The notes under the pieces are model-generated. The model searched no databases, had not been told where the DNA came from, and saw nothing but the letters and a program-made list of their open reading frames with translations. Shown in pieces: positions 21,456-34,004 of a DNA stretch of 64,000 nucleotides; the first letter of the stretch is position 1, and each line of letters opens with the position of its first letter. A program made the position numbers and the translations under genes. This DNA is from Thermothelomyces thermophilus ATCC 42464 (lineage: Eukaryota > Ascomycota > Sordariomycetes > Sordariales > Chaetomiaceae), in NCBI RefSeq assembly GCF_000226095.1, contig NC_016474.1, positions 3,224,001 to 3,288,000 of the forward strand. The letters are read 5' to 3'.

Positions 21456-24076
21456 ATGCCGATTGCCACCTCTCCATCCGTGTTGCCCCGTCCTGCCACC
21501 TTCGCCAAGATGGAGGACAGGAAGAGACCCGCGTCTGGCGCGGTCGACGACGGCGCTCCGCCGAGCAAGCGACAAGCCGTTAATGGAAGCAGCAAGTCCA
21601 AGGATGATTCCGGCGACATGAGAGAGGAGGCCTGGATTGAGGTGAGTTGTGTCACACGACAAGTCCCTGCGTCAACCTCCTCCCGTCTCCTGCACCGAGA
21701 GCCGGGCCGATGCCGACGGCACACCGAGGCCGCGATCAATTTGCGGCGACAGCAGGCATCAAACGCGGTGGCTTTTTGCAGCGTTTCCTTGCCTTGACCG
21801 TGGCTAATGCGCGGCTTGCTGGCAACAGCACGCCTGGCTCCTCCCAGGCCCCTCTCTGTTTTCAGTGCCTTCTTCCTACCTCCAGTACTCCCGTTCTCTC
21901 TTGACTACGATGTATATGATGGGCACGCTAGACGCGGATATTGGGTTCCGGATTGACTGACTTGGGCATGCTCAGGAATATCAAAAGGGCGCGATATATC
22001 GGCAGATGCTGGAATACAAGCGAGAAAAGATCAACCTCGAAAATCGCGTCCAGGAACTCGAGAAGAACTCGACTGATCACGACGACCATATCCGGATAGT
22101 CGACGCTTGGGTGCTCCAGGTACGTCCCCGACAAGTTGATGGCGTTCCCCGAGCTCCGCTGACAACGCCCAGCTGCTGCAAGAAATCGAGCTGCTTGTTG
22201 AGGGCTCAGTATCGTCCACCAGTTCAGCAGATCTAGCACCAGGATCCGCGCTTGCATTCAAGGACAGCAAAGACTTTCAGAGGCACCTCGGCGACAAGGG
22301 GAAGGCCTTCAAGTCAAAGTCGGATGCGATATTGAAGCGGCTAGCGAGCGCGCGGGGCGAAGTCAAGCCGGAGGTTTCAGAACTCGAGTCCCAGATCAGG
22401 TCTCTGTTGGCGCAGCAAAAAGAGTTGATCGTCAAAGTCGACCGGCTTGAGGCACAAAATGCATCACTTTCGGAGCAGTACGACAAGGCGACGTTGAAGG
22501 TTATCAAGGCGGAACGCAAGCTGGACCGGGCAAGGAGCGCCCAAGTACAGAAACTGGAGCAACAAGCGCTGGCTGGGTCCACAGCTCACGCAGCCTCAAA
22601 AGACGACAGTGGTGCCAGTTCCGGTGCCGCGAATGGGGACAACGAGGCGCTCAAGCTGCAATATCAAGAGGCAATGGCCGTTGTGGCCAAGCAGAAGGAG
22701 CAACTCGAAGCCGCGCTATCCGAGAACAAGGCTCTGATCGAGGAGAATTCGACCTACAAGATTAAGAAGGAGGCTGTGACGGACGAGGAGTATGCCCGGA
22801 CCGAGCTCTTCAAGCAGTTCAAGGCACAGAACGAGGATCTGATCAAGCGCATCAACCATCTCGAGGCGACCAACAAGCAGCTGCGGGAAGAAGCGGAGAA
22901 ACTGCGGGGCGAGAGAAGCGAGTGGAAAACCAAGCTCGAACACGAGGCGCAGGTCGCCACCCTGGAGCTGGAGGACCAGCTTCAGCAGAAAGACCAGGAT
23001 CTCACCCGCATTCGCTCTGCGCGCGACGAGCTCATGGCAGAGGTAGCCATGCGCAAGGCTAGCCAGGACCAGGAGAAGACCGCCCTGGCGCAGATCAAGG
23101 AGCTCTCCGAGGCACAGGTAGATCGCATTGCCCAGCTGGAATCGGAACTCGAGAGACTACGGCCAAACGAGGACACTGCCATGACGGATCCCCGCCCAGA
23201 TCTCGAGGCCCTGCCGGTGGAAGAACTTCGGCAAAGATATGTGAAATTAGAAAAGGACTTTGAGGCTATCAACAAGGAATTGCCACTTCTGGAGAAGTCG
23301 TATAAGAAGTCGATGGCCCTAGCGCACAAGAAGGTCATGGATTTCCACCACCTCGAGGAGCGGGTCGCGACGCTTACGGCTGAGAAGAGCAAGGCGGATC
23401 AGAAGTATTTCGCGGCCAGAAAAGACATGGACATCCGCACCGCCGAGATCCGGACATTGCGGGCGCAAAATGGCAAGAGCTCCGAGATCATTTCTCAGCT
23501 GAAGGACGTCGAGGCGCAGAACCGGGCTCTTATCAGCAGCCTTGAGAAGCAAATCGCGACGTTGAAGAATGAACTCTCAACCGCGATGATGGAGAGGAAG
23601 AGGCTAGAGCAGGTGAGCACAGAGGCGACACGACGAGCCGACTCGTGCAAGTCGCAGATATCTAGCCTCGCCGACCTGGTCAAAGCCAAGGACGCGGCGG
23701 TCGCGTCCATGAAGGAGCAGCTCATGAAAGTTGAGACGGAGCTGGAAAAGGCCAAGGTCGACGTCAAGGAGATCAGCAAAGAGTGCCACAAGTGGAAAGT
23801 CAAGAGCCAGAGCAACTCGTCAGAAGAGGAGGAGGCACTGAGGGTGAGTTCACGCTACTCATGTTTTTATGTCCTGGGCCGTGCTGATCATGTCTTGTGT
23901 AGAATTTGGTGATTTGCTCTGTCTGCCGAAGCAACTTCAAGAACACTATCTTGAAAGGGTGCGGTCACGTCTTCTGCAACAACTGCGTTGACGACCGGCT
24001 CGCGAACCGGATGAGGAAGTGCCCGAGCTGCAACAAGGCATTTGACAGGTCCGATGCCATGCCCGCCCATTTATGA
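21456..24076 (+). CDS. bre1: BRE1 E3 ubiquitin ligase for histone H2B
   Basis: Four exons (21456-21641, 21976-22119, 22173-23843, 23903-24076) give about 724 aa. Nearly all of the protein from residue 63 to 660 is charged, heptad-like coiled coil. The last exon encodes a C-terminal C3HC4 RING (C672, C675, C687, H689, C692, C695, C707, C710; CSVCR, GCGHVFC, CPSC), the hallmark of BRE1/RNF20/40. In the family the coiled coil dimerises and recruits Rad6, and the RING directs H2B monoubiquitination, which promotes H3K4 and H3K79 methylation. The N-terminus carries an SKRQ-type basic cluster. A second in-frame ATG (MEDRKRP) lies 18 codons in and could be the true start. Intron 1 is 334 nt, long for this window. 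Confidence 0.95.
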
Positions 24077-24505
24077 GCAAGCAAGGTTTAGGTGCGGTCT
24101 GGAGCTGGGGGGGACAACCCGAATTCGCAACGCTTCCAAGGCCGGGACCACGACCAGCAGGGACGGCACGGAACCCCACGTTTGGTCTCGCAGATCACCA
24201 CGGCGGAGCGAGCGAGTGGACAAGAGCGGCGCCGAGGACAGAAGTTCATGATCACATGTGTGTACGAGAAAGGCGCTCTTTTTTTGCCGTTTCCGATTGT
24301 AATCTATTGGTGTGTGAATAGGTTTTGGCATGCCTTTAACTAACGAGCTCGGGCAAGCTGAGGGGGGAAGGGAGCAGCATGTGGCGAGTGGCGACTTGAT
24401 ATGTTGCTTGGGGTGCAGGATACAGAGCAGGCGTTACAAAGGAGTCAGGGTTACTGTACAGAGCCGAGCTATTGATATCCAAAGTTTCAAGACCGTCCGG
24501 GGCAC
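24077..24505. other. convergent intergenic space BRE1/SARAF-like
   Basis: About 430 bases between the two stop codons, probably holding both 3' UTRs. No gene or unusual repeat seen. Confidence 0.6.
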
Positions 24506-25800
24506 TCAGCGACGAATCGTCGACCCGTAACCCGTGCTTTCGTGTCGCGAGCCTGAGCCGGAGCTCGACGACCGTCTGGCACCCCACGCGGAGCCGAGGC
24601 CAGAGTCGGACCCGGGCCCGGGCGCCGAACCCGACCCCGACCCCGACCACCAACCCCCGGGACCGTCATTGTCTCTCCATAACCCACCTCGGCGGCCGCG
24701 GCCGCGGTTCCGGTCATGACTCCGCTGCCCGCGATTCGCCGCCATGTATCCGGCCGCGGCTCCGCTCGCCAAACCGGACCAGAACCCAGGCCTCCACGCC
24801 GACTCTGTCGACGAAGAAGGCTTGGGCCCAAACCCGGGATACGGCGGTGGCGGATCGTCCTCTCCGCCGGGTCCGGGTCCGAATCCCGGTCCCCAACCGC
24901 CACTACTACCACCTCCGCCCCATCCCCTCCTGTTGGTCCCACCGGACGGCCTCGGTCCCGGCGTCCCCCGCCGAGTCCAGGCACCATAGGCAATCCACGC
25001 GAGGACGGCGAAGAAGAGGAGCCAGAACAACCAGGCCGCCTTCTCCCCGGCGGGCCCTCCTCCTCCTCCTCCTCCTCCTCCTTCTTGTCCGTCGTCGACG
25101 CCGACGAGCTCGGGGAACCGCCGCCGGCCCTCCTCGGTCAGGCGGACGGTGTACTCGACGCCGCAGCTGCCGCGGAGGACGTACGGGTCGTCGGGGGAGG
25201 CGTACCCCTCGCAGAGGACGTCGGTGCGGTCGAGCCGGACGGCGCGCGGCAGGCCGCCGCCCGCCCCCCCGGCCACGCTGCACGCCCACGCGACATCCTC
25301 GGCCCCGCCGTACCCGGCCCCGGCCCCCTGGTTGGTGCAGCGCATGGTGCGGACGGGCCCCGCGAGCCGGCAGAGCGCCGCCGGCGAGACGCACCGCAGC
25401 TGCGGGATCGGCGGCGTCCGTCGCGACGTCGTCATCTTGTCTGGTTCGTGCAGCGTCAGGGCTTGGACCTGTGTTATTTTTTTTTATTTTTTTTTTTTAT
25501 TTTTTGGTTTCAGTATCATGTATCATTATTTATTATTCTTTGCCCTTGTGTGCTTAGTTTGGTCTGAGGCGTTTTTTTGGGGGGGGGGGGGGGGAGATGA
25601 TGATGATGATGATGATGATAACATAGGGAGGGGCTCAGCGGTTTTTCTTTTTTCCATACCTCGGAGAGGAGGACTGCGTCCTTGGGGCGGGCGCGGGCTG
25701 CGAGAGCTCCATGGAGGGTGAGGAGCGAGAGGAGGAGGGTAGCAGCTGTGGTGGTTGTGATGGTTGTGATGGTGGATGTAGGTATCGATGGGAGGCGCAT
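24506..25800 (-). CDS. SARAF-like ER membrane protein (regulator of store-operated Ca2+ entry family)
   Basis: Two exons, read 25800-25660 and 25468-24506, give about 367 aa. Features: a signal peptide with Thr-rich then Leu-rich core (residues 1-35); the family-typical PKDAVLLSE/VQALTL start of the luminal domain, which spans the intron; RTPPIPQLRCVS; several cysteines (MRC, WAC, VLC, SCGVEYTV); and one transmembrane helix at about 191-209 (WLFWLLFFAVLAWIAY). A long cytosolic-type tail rich in Gly, Pro and Ser with FGPGPGG and GYMAANRG follows. This matches fungal members of the SARAF/TMEM66 family. In animals SARAF inactivates STIM/Orai calcium entry. Fungi lack a canonical STIM/Orai pair, so the fungal role is uncertain. 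A Gly-rich low-complexity tract precedes the TM. Confidence 0.88.
25469..25659 (-). other. SARAF-like intron rich in simple repeats
   Basis: A 191-nt intron (donor GTATGG, acceptor CAG). On the plus strand it contains a G16 run at 25579-25594 preceded by T7, a GAT trinucleotide repeat at about 25595-25620, and T-rich tracts at 25477-25506. The acceptor side is therefore A-rich on the sense strand and lacks a normal polypyrimidine tract. Confidence 0.75.
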
Positions 25801-27055
25801 CGTCGTGTTAGGCTTGTCGCGCCCGCAGTTCCGGGCTTTTCAGCTCTTTGTTCTGGAGCAGTTGCGCTCTTCGGGTGATGAGAACGGCGCCGATGTCGAA
25901 TTGGAATGTGAAGGTCCGCCGTTCGGGAACAAGGCACCTAAATGATGGGTACTGTACCTTACTTTCCAGGGATTGTTATGTATACGAGATCGAATATTAG
26001 CCGGGCCCTATACAGACAGAGAGAGCACAGTGTATATATGTACAGATTATGTCTGTACTCCGAGTATCTTAAACCTTATTCTAAAGCACCTACCTCGCAA
26101 GATTCGGGCGAGAAGAACCGGCAAACTGATCGAGGCCACAAATGATGGACGATGAGGTCGGTTTCAAATACCAGCCTCGCCTCTTCTCTTAAGAAATCCT
26201 AAATAAAGAAGACAATGAAAAGATGGGAGGAGTCAAGCGAGAAAGGACAGGTTGTCTACTTCTCCAGCTAGAGTTTGGTGTGTGTGTGTGTGTGTGTGCC
26301 TGCCTCTTAGCCTGCCTAACTAAAGAGAGGATTAAGTTCCCAGATTGGCCAACGGAGCCCGAAAACACAGCACGGTGGGCGGTGGCGAGGCCGAACTTCG
26401 GTTTTGGGGGGGGCGCTCTTGACACGTCAGCTCATCGATCGATTGGCATCCAGGAGGGCGCTAACAGGTGCGATTGTGCTAGCGAGTCGACCGATTCTCC
26501 ATGATCAATCTTTTAGTTCATTTTTAGACCTCTTCCCCGTTTTTAGAAGGGAAACTTAAAACTTCGGTTCTATTCGTACCGTGCTTTCCCAGACGCGCCC
26601 AGGGGAGATTCGTCCAGATACTGTGTTGATTGAGGCAGCCCACGGTCAGGAACGCAATGAGTTAGTCGGAAATGCAAGACAAGTGCATAGCAAGTACGCA
26701 TTACATACATATGCATATTATATATGTATGTTGCATAAACTTAGGTTAAGGAGTAGAGTAGGTATTGTGTAATTGTACTCCGTAGGGACACAATCACCAC
26801 CTTTCTCCCATCCCACCCCCACCCATCATCTTCCTACGGGCGCCCGTCTAACTTTACGAGTATGTATGTCGCAATTGCACAGATTTCTCCTCTCAACCCT
26901 TTTTTTCCCTGGAACCCAAATGAGATGTATATGTGCAAACCATGATGAAAATCCTCCACCCACTCGGTCAAATACCCACAGAGCGAGAGGTGATAATGAA
27001 CAACAAAAATAAAACAAGAAAAAGGACGAGTTTAAAAAAGGGGAAAAAAAATGTA
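25801..27055. other. intergenic between the SARAF-like gene and the ABC transporter
   Basis: About 1.25 kb. It holds a (TG)n microsatellite at about 26278-26298, a palindromic AT-rich stretch near 26700-26735 (TACATATGCATATTATA), and a TACTCCGTA motif at about 26774. The SARAF-like promoter and the transporter 3' UTR presumably lie here. No gene seen. Confidence 0.55.
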
Positions 27056-30000
27056 TTAACCGTGCTTCTCCAGACTCTGGAGATTCACGAGCTCCGCGTA
27101 CCGGCCGTTCTTCTTCATCAGTTCCGCGTGCGTGCCCTGCTCCACGACCCGGCCCTGGTCAAAGACGTAGATGACGTCGGCCTTTTGGATGGTGCTCAGC
27201 CGGTGGGCGACGGCGATGGTGGTGCGGCCCTTGGCGGCCTTGTCGAGGGCGGCCTGCACGACGTGCTCGCTCTCCGAGTCGAGCGCCGAGGTGGCCTCGT
27301 CGAGCAGCAGGATCTTGGGGTTGCGCACGAGGGCGCGGGCGATGGCGATCCGCTGCTTCTGGCCGCCGCTCAGCAGCGCGCCCTTGGACCCCACCACCGT
27401 GTTGAAGCCGTCGGGCAGCGAGAGGATGAAGTCGTAGATGTTGGCCTCCTGGCACGCGAACTTGACCTGCTCGTCCGACACCTCGTACGGCGCCCCGAGC
27501 AGGATGTTGTCCCGGATCGTGCCCTGGTACAGCGTCGGCTCCTGCGACACGAGCGCGATGAAGCTGCGGTACTCGTTGACGTTGAGCCGGCTGATCTCCT
27601 TGCCGTCGACAAAGATGCCGCCCGCGAGCGGGTCGTAGAAGCGCTCGAGCAGCGCGATCGTCGTCGACTTGCCGCACCCGGACGCGCCCACCAGCGCGAC
27701 GTACTGGCCGGGAGAGATGGACAGGTTCAGCCCCCGCAGCACCGGCTGCTCCGGCCGGGTCGGGTAGCGGAAGTGCACGTCGCGGAACTCGATGCTGCCG
27801 TCGACCGCCTCGAGCTTGTCGCCGCCGGGGGCCCACGTGTCGATCGCCGGCTTGCGGTCGAAGAGCGTCTTGAGCTCGCGCGACGCCTCGACGGCCTTGC
27901 CCATGTCCGGCGCGAAGCTGAAGACGGTCCCGGCCGACTGCGCGCCGAAGATGACCGACGTGAAGACGATGAAGAACTGGAACAGGTCGTACTCGTACTT
28001 GGCGATCAGGGTGCCGCCGTACCAGAACCCGAGGGCGAACGCGAGGAACATGAGGGACTGCGACGCCGCGTACAGGAGGCTCGACTTGAGCACCGAGATG
28101 AGGCTGGCGCGCTGCTGGGCCGCCAGCGAGGCCCTGTACTGGCCGAGCACGTCCTCCTCGCGCGTCAGGGCGGCCACGGTGCGGATGGCCGTGATCGCCT
28201 CGGACGCGAAGCTCGCCGAGCCGGCATAGGCCTTCTTCGCCCGCCGCTGGTAGTGCGCGAGCAGCCAGAAGCGGAAGAAGCCGCAGCCGATGACGATGGG
28301 CATGGTGGCGATGCACACGAGCGCCAGCTTCCACCCGATCGAGAGGGCGACCACGCAGGCGGCGATCAGCGTGGTGAAGACCATGATCAGCGTCCCCAGG
28401 GTCGAGCCGCTAAGGCCGGCGACATGGGTCGTCTCGGTGCTGAGGAAGGAGGTGAGCGCGCCGGCCGAGTTCTCGTCCCGGTCAAAATATTCGACGTCCT
28501 GCCGCAGCATGGACCTGAACGACATGTCGCGGACCCTGTGGATCAGGCGCTCGCTGCACTTGGCGAAGGCTATGCCCTGGGCGACAAAAGCGATGAACAT
28601 GACGATGGCGAGCATCAGGTACATGAGCGACCAGAAGGAAGCCTCGGACCGGATGTGGGGGATGGTCTCGTCGGTGACGGGCACCGAGCTGTTTGTTTGT
28701 TTTTCTCGGTCAGCCTTTTCATCAGAGAGTTCTCCTTCTGCGTCCGGCCTGCGGGAGCTTCGAGGAGGGAAAAAAAAAAAAGAAAGAAAGGGAACAAAGA
28801 AAAGAAAACTTACAGAGCACTAATGAGCTTGGCAAAGAAGACAGCCTGGGTCGGGTTACCGCCGCCACAGATGGCCGAGAAGAAGAGGCCGACCAACATG
28901 ATCTTCCACTCCTCTCGGTTGAAGCTGGCGATGAGCTTGATCAGCGTCCAGAAGCTGTACTTCTTCTGGGATTCGGGCTTGCGCCCCGCCAGGGCCATCG
29001 AGCTGGCACTCTGTTGCGATTGCGTCTTCTTGAGCCTGGCCTGGAGGTCGTCGTCGGGATCCCCGGGGACGGTGCCGCTCCTGCTCCCGCGAGTCGAGGC
29101 CCGGTAGATGGCAGCCGCCTCGGATTCGCGCTTCTCGAGCAGCGCAGCTCCCCCCTCCTCCTCCTCCTCGGCTTCGGCCGCCGTCTCGTTGGCCGTCTTG
29201 ATGGCCTGGGCCGTGACGAGGTTGTAGTACGCGCCGCGCCTCTGGAGGAGGTCGTCGTGCGTGCCCTGCTCGACGATCCGGCCCTGGGACATGACGACGA
29301 TGTTGTGGGCGTCCTTGATGGTCGACAGACGGTGGGCGATGGTGATGGTGGTGCGGCCCTCGGCGGCGGCCTCGAGGGCCGCCTGGACGACGCCTTCCGA
29401 CTTGGTATCGAGCGCGCTGGTCGCCTCGTCGAGGAGGAGGATCTTGGGGTCCGAGACGACGGCGCGGGCGATGGCGATGCGCTGTTTTTGGCCGCCGCTC
29501 AGCAGGAAACCGCGCTCGCCCACGTTGGTCTCGTATCCTTCCGGGAGGGCGGTGATGAAGTCGTGGGCATTGGCCTTCTTGGCGGCCTCGTAGATCAGCT
29601 CCCTCTGCTTCTCGGGATCCTCCTTCTCCCACTTGGTCCCGATCAGGCCGTGGCGGATGTTCTCGTAGATGGTGGTGCTGAAGAGCGTGGGCTCCTGGGA
29701 CACCAGCGCGATCTGTTGACGCAGCCACCGGAGGTTGAGGGTCGAGATGTCGACGCCGTCGAGGTACACGGTCCCCTCCAGGGGGGAGTAGAACCTCTCG
29801 ACCAGGCCGATGATGGTCGACTTGCCGCTCCCGGAGGCGCCGACGAGGGCCGTGGTCTTGCCGGCGGGGATTGTGAGCGAGACGTCATCCATGACGACGA
29901 CCTCGGGACGCGAAGGGTAGACGTGCTTGACGTGCTCCAGCCGGATGGTGCCCTCGACCTTGTCCAGCTTGGTGCCCTCCTCGCTTGACGGATCGATAGG

Positions 30001-31224
30001 AGATTGGCGGTCGATGGTGCTATAGATCTTGGCGGCCGCGCCGAGGGCGGTGGTGAAGGCCTGGGCGTTGGGGGCGACGTTGCCGAGGTTGAAGGCTCCG
30101 ATCATGACGCTCATCATGACGATCAGGACCTTGCTGAGAGAGACCTCGTGGCCGACGAGGAAGCGCGATCCCATCCAGAAGGCCAAGCCGTAGTTGAGAT
30201 AGAGGATGGTCATCATGCCGCCGATCATGGCGCCGAGGACGCTCTTGAGCTTGAAGCCGAAGACCTCGGCGCGGGCCAGGTGGACGTCGTACTGCTTGGC
30301 CAGGCGGTCCTGGGTGCCGAAGGCGACGGCGTTGCGGATGCTGCTGATGACCTCCTCGGCGACGGAGCCGCCCTGGGCGTAGGCGGCGATGTTCTGCTTG
30401 GAAAACTTGACGATGAACTGGGAGGCGGTGCCCATGCACAGCAGCAGCGCGACGACGGTGCTGAGCAGGATGAGGGTCAGCTTCCAGAAGCTGACGAAGC
30501 CGATGATGAAGGCGGCGACGAAGGTGGCGATGGCCGAGAGGGTCAGGCCGACCTTCTCCGAGATGCCCTCCTGGATCAGGTTGGTGTCGGCCGTGATGCG
30601 GGTGGTGACCTCGCCGGCGCCGAGCTTGTCGAAGAAGCCAATGTTCTGCCTCATGCAGCTCTCGAGGTAGTGCTCGCGGATCTTGGCGCTGATGTGCTCG
30701 CCCGTGTAGATGAAGCCGACGGTGGAGATGTAGGTCGTGACGAACTCGCCGATGGCCAGGTAGACGAAGTAGAGCACCAGGCGGCCCATCTCGTCGGTGA
30801 ACTCGTCGTACGTCATGGACGAGCCGGGAGTGAAGTAGTCCTGGAAGGTTCCCTGGAGGTTGCCAAAGATGACCGTCATAAGGGGCAGGGCGGCGCCCGA
30901 GGCGATGGCGCAGATGGAGGACACCAAGATGATGAGCAGGTCGTTGCGCGACGAGTAGCGGTAGAGCATTGCCATGCCGACCTTGACGTCGGGGGTGTAG
31001 ACCTGGTCCCGGAGGATCTTGGCCTCATGCTCGGGCAGGTGGGCGAAGGGGTCCTGGTCCTTCTCGGACTCGTCGTCCTTGGGCGCCACGACCTTGCTGT
31101 CGGCTTTGCCGAGGTTAATGGCCACTTCATCGTTGTTCTTCTCCGTGCCATCGCTCGAGTTGCGCCCGGAAGACGGCCGACCCGGTACCGGCGCCGTACT
31201 CTTCTCGCTCAGGTCTTCGGCCAT
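27056..31224 (-). CDS. full-length ABCB-type multidrug transporter (P-glycoprotein/Pmd1-like)
   Basis: Two exons, read 31224-28814 and 28688-27056, give about 1347 aa with the order TMD-NBD-TMD-NBD. NBD1: Walker A GASGSGKST at about 462-470, LSGGQ at 575-579, Walker B ILLLDEA at 595-601. NBD2: Walker A GASGCGKST at about 1138-1146, LSGGQ at 1243-1247, Walker B ILLLDEA at 1263-1269; each has its H-loop (AHRLS). All catalytic motifs are intact, so both ATP sites look active. Length and order match fungal Mdr1/Pmd1/AtrD exporters of hydrophobic drugs and lipophilic compounds at the plasma membrane. The acidic N-terminal 85 residues and the Glu-rich linker after NBD1 are probably regulatory. The ATG at 31224 is preferred over a TTG four codons upstream. 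The single intron falls in the first helix of the second TMD. Confidence 0.95.
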
Positions 31225-34004
31225 GGCGATCGACAACGACTTCGACAGCAGATGGACGGGTGGCTATCCGAAGGAGGTGGCGTTTTTTGGTGTTGTCGTC
31301 GAGGCTCACTCACCCTGGGCCGGCGCCACAGGTGAACGCTTCCCCTCCCCCCCGGTCCCGGTCCCGGTCCCGGTCCCTGCGAAAGGACAAACTAACTTAG
31401 TCTTTCCAAACCTAAGCCAGGCTCGTGTCTGCAGCAACGAGTGTCAGAAGCAAGGCGCGGTCGGGATGCACAACGCTGACCGAGCACCTTGCTCGACTTC
31501 ACGCAGCACAGGCAGCTATTGCATCACTGGATTTTGACAAGCACGATTCAGAAACCGGGGACGGTCGACGTAGGTCGAAAGCTTGAAAAGCTGATGCGAG
31601 AATGGGAGGGGAAAAAAATTAATGGCAGATCAAAGAAAAAAGAGGAAGGAAGGTTTGACTTGGGACCTGAACAGAAGGAAATCGATCCGTGTTTGCAAAG
31701 ACTGGGTACCTATTCTTTAAGGCCGGCCATTTTTTCCATTTAAATACTTCCGTCACCAACAGCTTACTAGTAAGGTTGAGCCAGCCCGGCGAGCCAAATA
31801 CGGTACAGGAGGCGAGTGCAACGCTATATTTGGTGTGCGGATCTTCCATTCTCCCCGTGGAATCTGCCAAGAGAAGAGAACACGGAGTTTGGTCACCTCC
31901 GTGATCCGATCCGCTCCCATGATTTGGATGACAGGACCGAGTGCTGCGCGCAGTGCCACTGCCTGGAGCTGAAGTCTCCGAGGAGCCCCACCACTTTAAA
32001 TTGCAGGGTTTCTTCGTGAAGTGATGAACTATCAGGCTTCAAAGGGGGAAACAAACTTCTCCATGTCCGTAGGACACAACAACCAACACGTTATCATGTT
32101 CTTTTCGGGTTATCCTGTATGAGCGCGTATCCAGCATTGCCACCCCCATCTGATAGACCTTAAACGAATTTACAGCTTTACCCCTGTTTTGCTCGCTAGC
32201 CCGTGACATGGGATGGATAGAATCTGGCACAACCTGGAAGCTAACACGAGAACGAGATATCGAACAACAAAAAAAGCCCACGTCTGAGTCGCCCTGGGTC
32301 AATGACCCTCCTGAACTCTCAGGATATGGTTCCTCTGGTTAGCTCCAAGCCCTGAAAGGCCCTGAAAGTTCCTATTCAAGAAGGGGAGAGAGACTACGGA
32401 GTAGTAGGGCAAAATTACACACTAGCGGACAAACAAGAGTTGAATTGTACACTAGTGCTTGTCACTCGTACACGTAAATTACAGGTATGCTTTAGTATTA
32501 TTTTTGTCTTCCTTTTTTCTCTTCTTCTTTCTTTCATTGTGTTTGGTACTTTTTTACGAAGTGACTGTATGACACATTCGGAGATTCACGCTGTGCAACC
32601 CAACCCCCTCCCCCTCTTGCAGGAGACGAAGCAATTTGAGAGGGCAAACCTGGGCTCACGGCCTACTTTGTAGTAGTGTAGGTTGGGATCCTCGACAGCT
32701 CGGGGGCCCGGGGTTCTACAACCTCCGACACGATCCACCGCGTGGGGCATTGCTTCGAAAGCTTGTTTCTTCAGGCAACCAATGCTACGAGGCAACCAAG
32801 ACTTGGGGCCTGCTGGATGGGGAAATGACCGTGCACATGCTCGCTATCAATAACTAAGACCCATTTGATTTGGCAAGCCTCGCAAGCCGCTTACGAATAC
32901 ACAAGTGAAAATGGGTATGAAGGTGAGCCGCTGCCAATTCCGAGACAGCAAATTCATTGCTATCAGGGAATGGCGCCATTCATGGTTCCCATGTCCCACT
33001 TCTGCATAACAATCCTATAACTAGTGTAGAGTGTCTTCCATATTCCGTCCATGCGGATTCCGTATCCCGCAAATGGCATCCTATAACATGGATAGGGAGT
33101 CCCAAAGCTCGTCAACTACCTACCGGAATTCCGCGAGAAAGTCTGACCCATGAACACAAGGCGCTCCAGCCTCGTCTCAGCTCGTCGAGGTCTCTCCGTG
33201 TATATATGTGTACGGATTTATGTATTTGTGTGCATGTTCATTGGAATCCGGATGCCGCATCCTCATCACGAGGGCTTCGGAAAGTTAATTGACCCGAAGT
33301 CCACCAAATCACATACGACGTGGACCTGTCAACCGTGGTACGTGGTTGCATATATCAACAAGTTAGGTGCAGGTAGTTGAGACGAAGATGCCCCGACATA
33401 TGTTTTGAATTGTGCACGAGGTCATGCGCGGGCCACAAGTTTGATGTAAACTGGTGCGTTCCTGGAGACATAATACAAGTTTCCTCACGCAGTGCATGGT
33501 CGCGTCGGGTGCAGGTCTGTGGATGTCAGTGGTATTCGGGGCATGAGGCGCCTACAATGATCTCAGTATGCAGTTAAACGAGTTCTACCAGGCCAGAACT
33601 CTTCGTCTTTAATTGGACTTGGTGAGGCACTCCTGCAAGTTTGCAGGATGTATGCCATGTACAGACGTACATACATACATAACGGATTAATCCGTACCTT
33701 ACTACATAGTAAAGTTGTCGGAGCGGGGCTGGATCCTTGTCTGTCGACAGGTTTGGTGGGGGTGCAGCGACACCGCCCAAAAATTCCCGTGGCAGAAAAA
33801 AAAAATCCCCAGATCTTGGATTGCGGTGCAGTGTACGGATTATATGCTTTTGGTTGTCGTCTCAAGATAGCACAGTCGCTCCATTGGCACCCTATACACA
33901 AAAAGCAACAAAACAGCACCCACCCCTTCTGCCCTCCTCACGGTTCTCGAATCTAATCGCAACTCTCACCACCCGATACGAGACCCAAACCGACGACCGC
34001 CACA
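31225..34004. other. intergenic, 2.8 kb, upstream of the transporter and MRT4
   Basis: The divergent region between the ABC transporter and MRT4. It holds a CCCGGT hexamer repeat (four copies, 31351-31376), TACGGAGTA at about 32397, ACACTAGTG at about 32449, a GTACATACATAC run at 33667-33680, and the 14-bp palindrome ACGGATTAATCCGT at 33682-33695. No gene recognised. Promoters for both flanking genes must lie here. Confidence 0.55.
31351..31376. repeat. CCCGGT hexanucleotide tandem repeat
   Basis: Four uninterrupted CCCGGT units plus CC, about 130 bp upstream of the ABC transporter start codon, so probably within its leader or promoter. Confidence 0.85.

Noticed and set aside
24472-25557. 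361-codon plus-strand Arg/Pro-rich ORF
   Set aside because: Antisense to the SARAF-like exon 2; Arg/Pro richness is the reverse reading of Gly-rich codons.
26933-29107. 724-codon plus-strand ORF across the ABC transporter
   Set aside because: It is antisense to conserved NBD2/TMD2 coding sequence, begins outside it in A-rich DNA, and its Asp/Glu/Gly/Arg/Leu-rich composition is what GC3-biased antisense frames give.
30004-31335. 443-codon plus-strand ORF opposite the ABC transporter N-half
   Set aside because: Antisense shadow of the first TMD and NBD; valine/glycine/aspartate-rich with no family features.
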